The position numbers and the translations under genes are program-made. Positions 61,101 to 64,000 of a stretch of 64,000 bases of DNA are shown one piece after another; position 1 is the stretch's first letter, and each line of letters opens with the position of its first letter. The notes under the pieces were generated by a model. That model saw nothing but the letters and a program-made list of their open reading frames with translations, made no database searches and had not been told where the DNA came from. The stretch comes from Planctomycetales bacterium (GTDB lineage: Bacteria; Planctomycetota; Planctomycetia; Isosphaerales; Isosphaeraceae): NCBI GenBank assembly GCA_027451885.1, contig DAIDHX010000165.1, positions 25,432 to 89,431 of the forward strand, in the 5' to 3' direction.

Positions 61101-61470
61101 ACGCCTGCGCGAGCGCCCCGCAGATGGGTGCGCCTGGTCCCTCGCGGTCGAGCGTCGTCCAGAATCGCCCGATCGCTTGCTCACCCCTGCGCTCCATGAG
61201 CTCCACGAATCCCTCGAAGGGAATCAGCCCCGTTGCGTGCAGGCCGGGATCGTCCTCAATGTGGAAGCGAAGAAGCGCATGCAAGAACAGCGTGGCCCGC
61301 ACACGCTCGTAAAGATTCTCGCTCCGCTTGCGGAAGACCTCGAGCGCGCGGCAGGCCTCGAGCTTCTCATGCAGGCTGCCTGCGCACGCCAGCTCGGCCA
61401 GGCCCCGGTCGCGGCGCGCGGGATCGGTCGCGGTGATGGTCTCGATCAGGATCTCGCCCAGCGCTGGCAT
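58096..61470 (-). CDS. Fusion: GHMP-kinase-like and UDP-sugar-pyrophosphorylase-like
   Basis: A 1,124-residue protein of two enzyme halves. After a helical N-terminal part (1 to about 180), residues about 180-580 read as a fucokinase-like GHMP kinase: LDLSHSGWSDIFFLGMDYP, VLNISVDLGV, then SKVNDIPKGSRLAVSTN at about 310 and the glycine-rich motif GGMSGGGMAFFV at about 540. Residues about 735-1060 read as a UGP-type uridylyltransferase: VTLAAGVGSRWT with a downstream Lys-x-x-x-Pro, and LLVHNVDTLGATLDP at about 930. The expected job is phosphorylating a free sugar and activating it to an NDP-sugar. The kinase ATP loop is degenerate (GSRLAVST in place of GSGLGTSS), so one half may be inactive. 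A GalU-like gene lies 70 bp upstream. Confidence 0.78.
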   Translation of the reverse strand: MPALGEILIETITATDPARRDRGLAELACAGSLHEKLEACRALEVFRKRSENLYERVRATLFLHALLRFHIEDDPGLHATGLIPFEGFVELMERRGEQAIGRFWTTLDREGPGAPICGALAQAYEQAAFQTLADQVRRSVRGCAGNRWMFRVGDVSEHPLRIHPALLARESDDGPFPILVERTPVRLDLSHSGWSDIFFLGMDYPEGARVLNISVDLGVRGRDASPRPPIESRLRVISEPVIRLTSIDLKSCKDVETLEELFNFGNDYLGLVKAAVVASGLVPPALEGTRTRLDELLARVVRPGHGIEIVSKVNDIPKGSRLAVSTNLLASLITLVMRATGQARRLEGALGADEASVVVARAILGEWLGGSGGGWQDSGGVFPGVKLIEGVASAPGDPEWGVSRGRLLPRHRLLGAPGNHSPDAFARSLAESLVLVHGGMAQNVGPILNMVTAKYLLRGQAEWKARGQALAIFEQILHAVQANDVRALGGLTTSNWDGPLKTIIPWVTNQFTESIIAQTKAALGDDFWGFLMLGGMSGGGMAFFVAPGRKQEFQARIAEIMRTTKRALEDALPFAMDPVVHDFEINRHGTYAQLETGASALMPAEYYTLQLPRMIAAGSGSIARERRLDIDHFANQADRQADLVKLLRTAVNHLFPVARGGQDSAQAPWDEQAESIRRDNGFDREQHERLREDLLRGRIGLARNRLPIDLDVCDVDDAELLDARGSIAPAVVARGAQILARGGVAAVTLAAGVGSRWTTGAGVVKAVMPFVVMKGQHRAFLEIHLAKTRKIARAHHATLPHVVTTSFLTHSALERHLDRTRSYGHDGPVYLSRGQSIGQRLIPMTRDLLFLWEEQAQETLDENKQKVREASRRAILDWARGAGEGADYTDNAPVQRFNPPGHFHEIPNLLRNGLLAQLLAEHPGVEWLLVHNVDTLGATLDPGVLGLVELSGSPFVFEVIPRRIEDRGGGLARVAGKPRLLEGLAQPRESTEFLLRYYNTLTTWVRIDGLLELFGLTRADLAGAPQKVDAAVRAMAARVPTYLTIKEVKRRWGHGQEDVYPVAQFEKLWGDVTSLPDVDCRFLVVDRARGRQLKDASQLDGWAADGGLAHVASLCDFPARGSQG

Positions 61471-61540
61471 GTTTCGGCGTCCCGTGCTCGTGCGATCCGG
61501 CGCATCTTGGCTGCGAGCGGATCAAGGCAGTTTGGATGGG

Positions 61541-62497
61541 TCAGGATCCGTGATGCTGTTGGCACCGGATCAGAAGCTCGAGTAAAAGCGAAAGCATCAC
61601 CTGGCGATCCACACCCGCCATGGCCAGGCCGATCTGAGCCTCGAGCAGCCCGAATTTCACACCCAGGTTATAACGCCAACCCGCAGTCTCAAGCGCAAGA
61701 TACCGCTCCCGCTTCGCAACCGCGGCAAGCGCTGTGGAAAGCTGGATCGAGCCCAGCTCGCGGGCGTCACGCGCCACCAGGTCGTCCAGCAGCTCGAACA
61801 CAAGCGGGGTCAGGATGTGCATCCCAAAGAAGCACAGATAATGCCCCGCGCGCACGCCCGGCGTTTGCAGCTTGAGCTCCGCCAGCGTGGGATTCGGCTT
61901 CTCCACAAGCTCGTCGATGATGTGCACATCCGGCCGGCCTTCAAGCCGCCGGCCCGTGATCGTGCCGTACTGGTGAATCAGATGCTCACGCGTGGCCTGC
62001 ACAGCGGACACAGCGCACGATTCCGCAGCCGCTAGGTCGATCAGTTGTTTGGCGCAGCGCCTGGTTTCAGCCGAGACATAGAGATGATCCGACAACAAAA
62101 GCAGCACCGGCTCGCCCGCCGCGAACGCACGCGCACACCAGACCGCGTGGCCATACCCCTTCGGATCAGGTTGCACCACAAAATGCAGCCGCTGCGCAAG
62201 CGCGTCCAGCCGCTTCGCTTGCTCCATCGCCTCGTCACGCCCTTCCCGCGCGGACCGAAGATTCTCAGCGTAATTGCGGAACTGCGCCCGGTAGATCGCC
62301 TCGTCCCCAGGCGCAACTACCACGCAAACCTCCTCAACCCCGCTCTCAATCGCCTCTTCCACGATGATCTGAATCACAGGCTTCGTCCGCCCGTCGCGAT
62401 CAACGATGGGATAAAGCGCCTTCTGAACAGTGTCCGAAGCGGCGTACTCGTGACCGCCCCGACCCGCCGCCGTGATGATTGCCCGGGTGATGCGCAC
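61541..62497 (-). CDS. GalU-like nucleotide sugar transferase
   Basis: A 318-residue nucleotidyltransferase of the GalU/RfbA fold, which makes NDP-sugars such as UDP-glucose from sugar-1-phosphate. The signature loop is AIITAAGRGG, with KALYPIVDRDG supplying the conserved Lys-x-x-x-Pro. VEEVCVVVAPGDEAI, PKGYGHAVWCA, LLLLSDHLYV (metal-binding Asp) and IDELVEKPNP are all typical of GalU. The usual G-x-G-T-R-L loop is shortened, as in some GalU subgroups. GTG 62497 follows GGAGAGACA. It precedes the kinase/pyrophosphorylase fusion gene by 70 bp on the same strand, so the two should be co-expressed for activated-sugar supply. Substrate specificity is open. Confidence 0.88.
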   Translation of the reverse strand: MRITRAIITAAGRGGHEYAASDTVQKALYPIVDRDGRTKPVIQIIVEEAIESGVEEVCVVVAPGDEAIYRAQFRNYAENLRSAREGRDEAMEQAKRLDALAQRLHFVVQPDPKGYGHAVWCARAFAAGEPVLLLLSDHLYVSAETRRCAKQLIDLAAAESCAVSAVQATREHLIHQYGTITGRRLEGRPDVHIIDELVEKPNPTLAELKLQTPGVRAGHYLCFFGMHILTPLVFELLDDLVARDARELGSIQLSTALAAVAKRERYLALETAGWRYNLGVKFGLLEAQIGLAMAGVDRQVMLSLLLELLIRCQQHHGS

Positions 62498-62689
62498 TGT
62501 CTCTCCTTGCTCCGCCGCAACGCTCGAAATACGGAAACCACTTGCAGGCCAAAGACTAGCGAGCTAGCCCGCAACCCGGCAAGATGCCGTCTCAGCCGGG
62601 GCGAGTTCCTTTTCCAGCCGCTCTTGAAGTCGAACCTTTCGTCGGCTAATCTTATCTAGCATATGACCCACGCGACATGTTCGCGATCG

Positions 62690-62763
62690 GGGGATGTAGC
62701 TCAATTGGTTAGAGCACCGGCCTGTCACGCCGGAGGTTGCGGGTTCGAGCCCCGTCATCCTCG
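62690..62763 (+). tRNA. tRNA-Asp (anticodon GTC)
   Basis: A 74-base tRNA. The acceptor GGGGATG pairs with CATCCTC (one G-T), with discriminator G at 62763. The anticodon stem CCGGC/GCCGG holds the loop CTGTCAC with anticodon GTC at 62724-62726. The T-arm is GCGGG-TTCGAGC-CCCGT. The D-arm AGCTC...GAGC is normal. CCA is not encoded. GTC reads Asp codons. Confidence 0.97.
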
Positions 62764-63002
62764 CTGCAACAACAACCGCGGTTTCGCTGCCTGCTTCACT
62801 TCTTTCGCATTCGCGATGCTTGATTGACCGGCCCTGGCGTGTCGCATCGTCCCGAGGTGATTCATCCACGCGAAGCGGAACCGCCGCTTGCAACTGCACA
62901 GGGAATCGGGCACGATATCTTCCCGCTCAGAATGTGAGCGACCCTCCGTCGTCTTGTGCTCGCCACCCGAGCCTTATTGTTGGACCCTGAGACATCGAGA
63001 AC

Positions 63003-63284
63003 ATGGACGCGCAGCGCCAGTTTCGTAGGCGTTTCATCACCGCTTGGCTCTGCGGCCTGTTTGGTGTCTCACTCTTGCTCGGCGGTCTCAGCAAGGCCGG
63101 CATGATGGCGTACAACTACTCGCAGTACGGCCTTTACCCGATCCGCCCCGATACGCCCACCCTCAACCTTTTTGCAATCACCCCTGGGAACATCGCGAGT
63201 GTGTGCTCTGGACTTGTGATCTCCGGCGGCCTGCTCGCCGTGGCCGTGGTCCTCGCACTCAAGATTCGCCGCGAGCGCCCATGA
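63003..63284 (+). CDS. Small membrane protein, 93 residues
   Basis: A short hypothetical protein with two hydrophobic segments, at about 14-33 (AWLCGLFGVSLLLGGLS) and 65-86 (SVCSGLVISGGLLAVAVVLA), and a basic C-terminus (KIRRERP). The connecting loop is Tyr/Pro/Thr-rich. This predicts a two-helix membrane protein with both ends in the cytoplasm. No family is recognised. ATG 63003 has only a weak ribosome site. It lies 240 bp after tRNA-Asp; the gap between holds no supported gene. Confidence 0.5.
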   Translation: MDAQRQFRRRFITAWLCGLFGVSLLLGGLSKAGMMAYNYSQYGLYPIRPDTPTLNLFAITPGNIASVCSGLVISGGLLAVAVVLALKIRRERP

Positions 63285-63587
63285 ACGCGCCTTGATCAGC
63301 GCCCAGACCTTCCCAGACCCTCGCGATTCCAGCCAGCGCGGCAGCTCTACCGCAAGCCCGTGATCAGCGGGTCGTGTCCCCTCGTGGCGAACGCCTGTTC
63401 GTACTCGAGTCGCTCCAAACAACCCCATCCATCGAATCCGCTTCCTCCAAATACTCGTCAAGATCGCCTCAAACCGATCGTCCCGAGTCAGGGATCGTGA
63501 CAGAGTTCCGCTCGGCCGTGCTGGCTCCGGTCAGTCGGAAGTCGTTGGCTCCGGTCGCTCAAGGCGACCTGGCTTCGATTCTTCGGA
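63285..63587. other. Intergenic region before the tandem repeat
   Basis: About 300 bp without a supported gene. From about 63515 it holds degenerate copies of the GTTGGCT core that becomes regular in the 23-bp repeat that follows. An open frame on the plus strand (63374-63790) runs through the repeat, but because the unit is not a multiple of three it does not give a periodic protein and is not called. Confidence 0.5.
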
Positions 63588-63679
63588 GCCGTTGGCTTCG
63601 CTTTTTCGAGGCCGTTGGCTTTGCTTTGACGAGGCCGTTGGCTTCGCTTCGACGGGGCTGTTGGCTTCGCTTCGCTGTC
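63588..63679. repeat. Tandem repeat, four 23-bp units
   Basis: Units at 63588-63610, 63611-63633, 63634-63656 and 63657-63679 share GCCGTTGGCTTCGCTT with variable ends. Degenerate copies of the core precede them (63520-63560) and one follows (about 63737). The 23-bp unit length is incompatible with a repeated reading frame, which points to a non-coding minisatellite. Confidence 0.8.
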
Positions 63680-63753
63680 GATTTTTCTCCCTTGATGGCT
63701 TCATGTTATGGAGAGCCTTGGCTCGATTCTGCGCCGCGGTTGGCTTCGGTCCG

Positions 63754-64000
63754 GTGTGTCAGGAAAAGTCTCGGTGATCCTGTCAGGTGAAAGGAACTGA
63801 CCATGGCAATTGCTCGTTCGCCATGAAGCCGACCCAGCGGCGTGGTGGGTGACCACCGCATCGAAGCCTGGGAACGCGATGACGTCAGCCGTAACGCAAG
63901 TGAACCTGATTCAGCCTCGTTAAAGCCTTTAGCTGGGAGCGGCCAACCCGTCGGACCGGGCGAAGCCTGCCACCAGCCGCCAAGCAACGAGCAGATGCAG
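63754..64000 (+). mobile_element. Probable group II intron, 5' part (cut by window edge)
   Basis: From GTGTG at 63754, matching the GUGYG start of group II introns, the sequence changes character and forms a chain of local hairpins expected of ribozyme domain I: CAGGA (63760-63764) with TCCTG, GTCAG with CTGAC, CATGGC with GCCATG, and GTGGT with ACCAC in GTGGTGGGTGACCAC. The spacing and the phrase CGTAACGCAAGTGAACC resemble intron leaders preceding reverse-transcriptase ORFs as I remember them. The maturase gene, if present, would lie beyond the right edge. There is no coding sequence in the part visible. Another structured retroelement or a remnant is possible. Confidence 0.55.

Noticed and set aside
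62564..62899. Minus-strand open frame antisense to tRNA-Asp containing TGLEPATSGVTGRCSNQLSYIP
   Set aside because: This is the antisense translation of a tRNA, a well-known source of spurious database proteins. No ribosome site or independent protein-like sequence.
63374..63790. 138-codon plus-strand open frame across the tandem repeat
   Set aside because: The 23-bp unit shifts frame in each copy, so the protein has no regular repeat. It ends inside the intron-like element and has no ribosome site.
63706..63987. 93-codon minus-strand open frame at the right edge
   Set aside because: It lies entirely antisense to the structured intron-like sequence; its residues follow from the RNA hairpins.

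Overview
The window is chromosomal DNA of a planctomycete, most probably of the Isosphaeraceae type. The reasons are high GC with dense coding on both strands, several protein families mainly met in Planctomycetes (a DUF1571-type protein, a YdjY-type lipoprotein, FHA-only proteins, short cysteine-rich and ACT orphan proteins), secreted proteins full of Ala/Pro or Met/Gly low-complexity sequence, and frequent GTG and TTG starts. The genus cannot be fixed from the sequence alone.

Layout. 0.1-1.1 kb: two tandem FHA-domain genes (-). 1.5-6.2 kb: a three-gene unit (-), altronate-dehydratase-like enzyme, GT-C membrane glycosyltransferase and HpnA-like sugar epimerase. 6.3-8.1 kb: an ABC-2 exporter (-) with a perfect 14-bp palindrome upstream. 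8.4-9.4 kb: a small orphan protein and a YdjY-type lipoprotein. 9.5-21.1 kb: a type IV pilus / type II secretion alignment and secretin cluster (-). It runs from a PilM-PilN fusion through PilO-like and PilP-like membrane proteins to an intrinsic terminator, and then to a separately transcribed 1,424-residue secretin with its own terminator. 21.5-33.5 kb: a GH13 glucan enzyme, a large secreted protein, purH with a PQQ-type beta-propeller gene, a zinc-ribbon membrane protein, rimI and a DUF1571-type protein. 33.9-39.6 kb (+): MBL hydrolase, metallophosphoesterase, aroE, csrA and a GH15-type glucosidase. 39.6-45 kb (-): a hypothetical gene, an RDD / SpoIIM-like / zinc-ribbon unit and a SurA-like lipoprotein. 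45.4-49.6 kb (+): glmS, a patatin phospholipase with a GAF-like C-terminus, a small orphan and cdd. 49.7-58.1 kb: a Spy-like helical protein, a third FHA protein, a TIM-barrel / methyltransferase / hydrolase set (+), aroB-dprA (-) and an ACT protein coupled to an acyl-CoA-dehydrogenase-like protein (+). 58.1-62.5 kb (-): a GalU-like nucleotidyltransferase and a 1,124-residue fusion of a GHMP-kinase-like half with a UDP-sugar-pyrophosphorylase-like half. 62.7-64 kb: tRNA-Asp, a small membrane protein, a 23-bp tandem repeat and what looks like the 5' end of a group II intron cut off by the window edge.

How the genes work together. The pilus cluster would build the inner-membrane platform and outer-membrane pore of a type IV pilus or secretion machine; pilins, motor ATPases and prepilin peptidase are not in the window. 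The sugar enzymes (glmS, GalU-like, kinase/pyrophosphorylase fusion, GT-C transferase, HpnA-like epimerase) fit activated-sugar supply for envelope glycans. GH13, GH15 and csrA fit storage-glucan turnover, although they are not one operon. aroE and aroB are two shikimate-pathway steps at separate places. The most unusual features are the PilM-PilN fusion with Met/Gly-rich insertions in three consecutive pilus proteins, and the kinase/pyrophosphorylase fusion whose domain order is opposite to the known Fkp enzyme.
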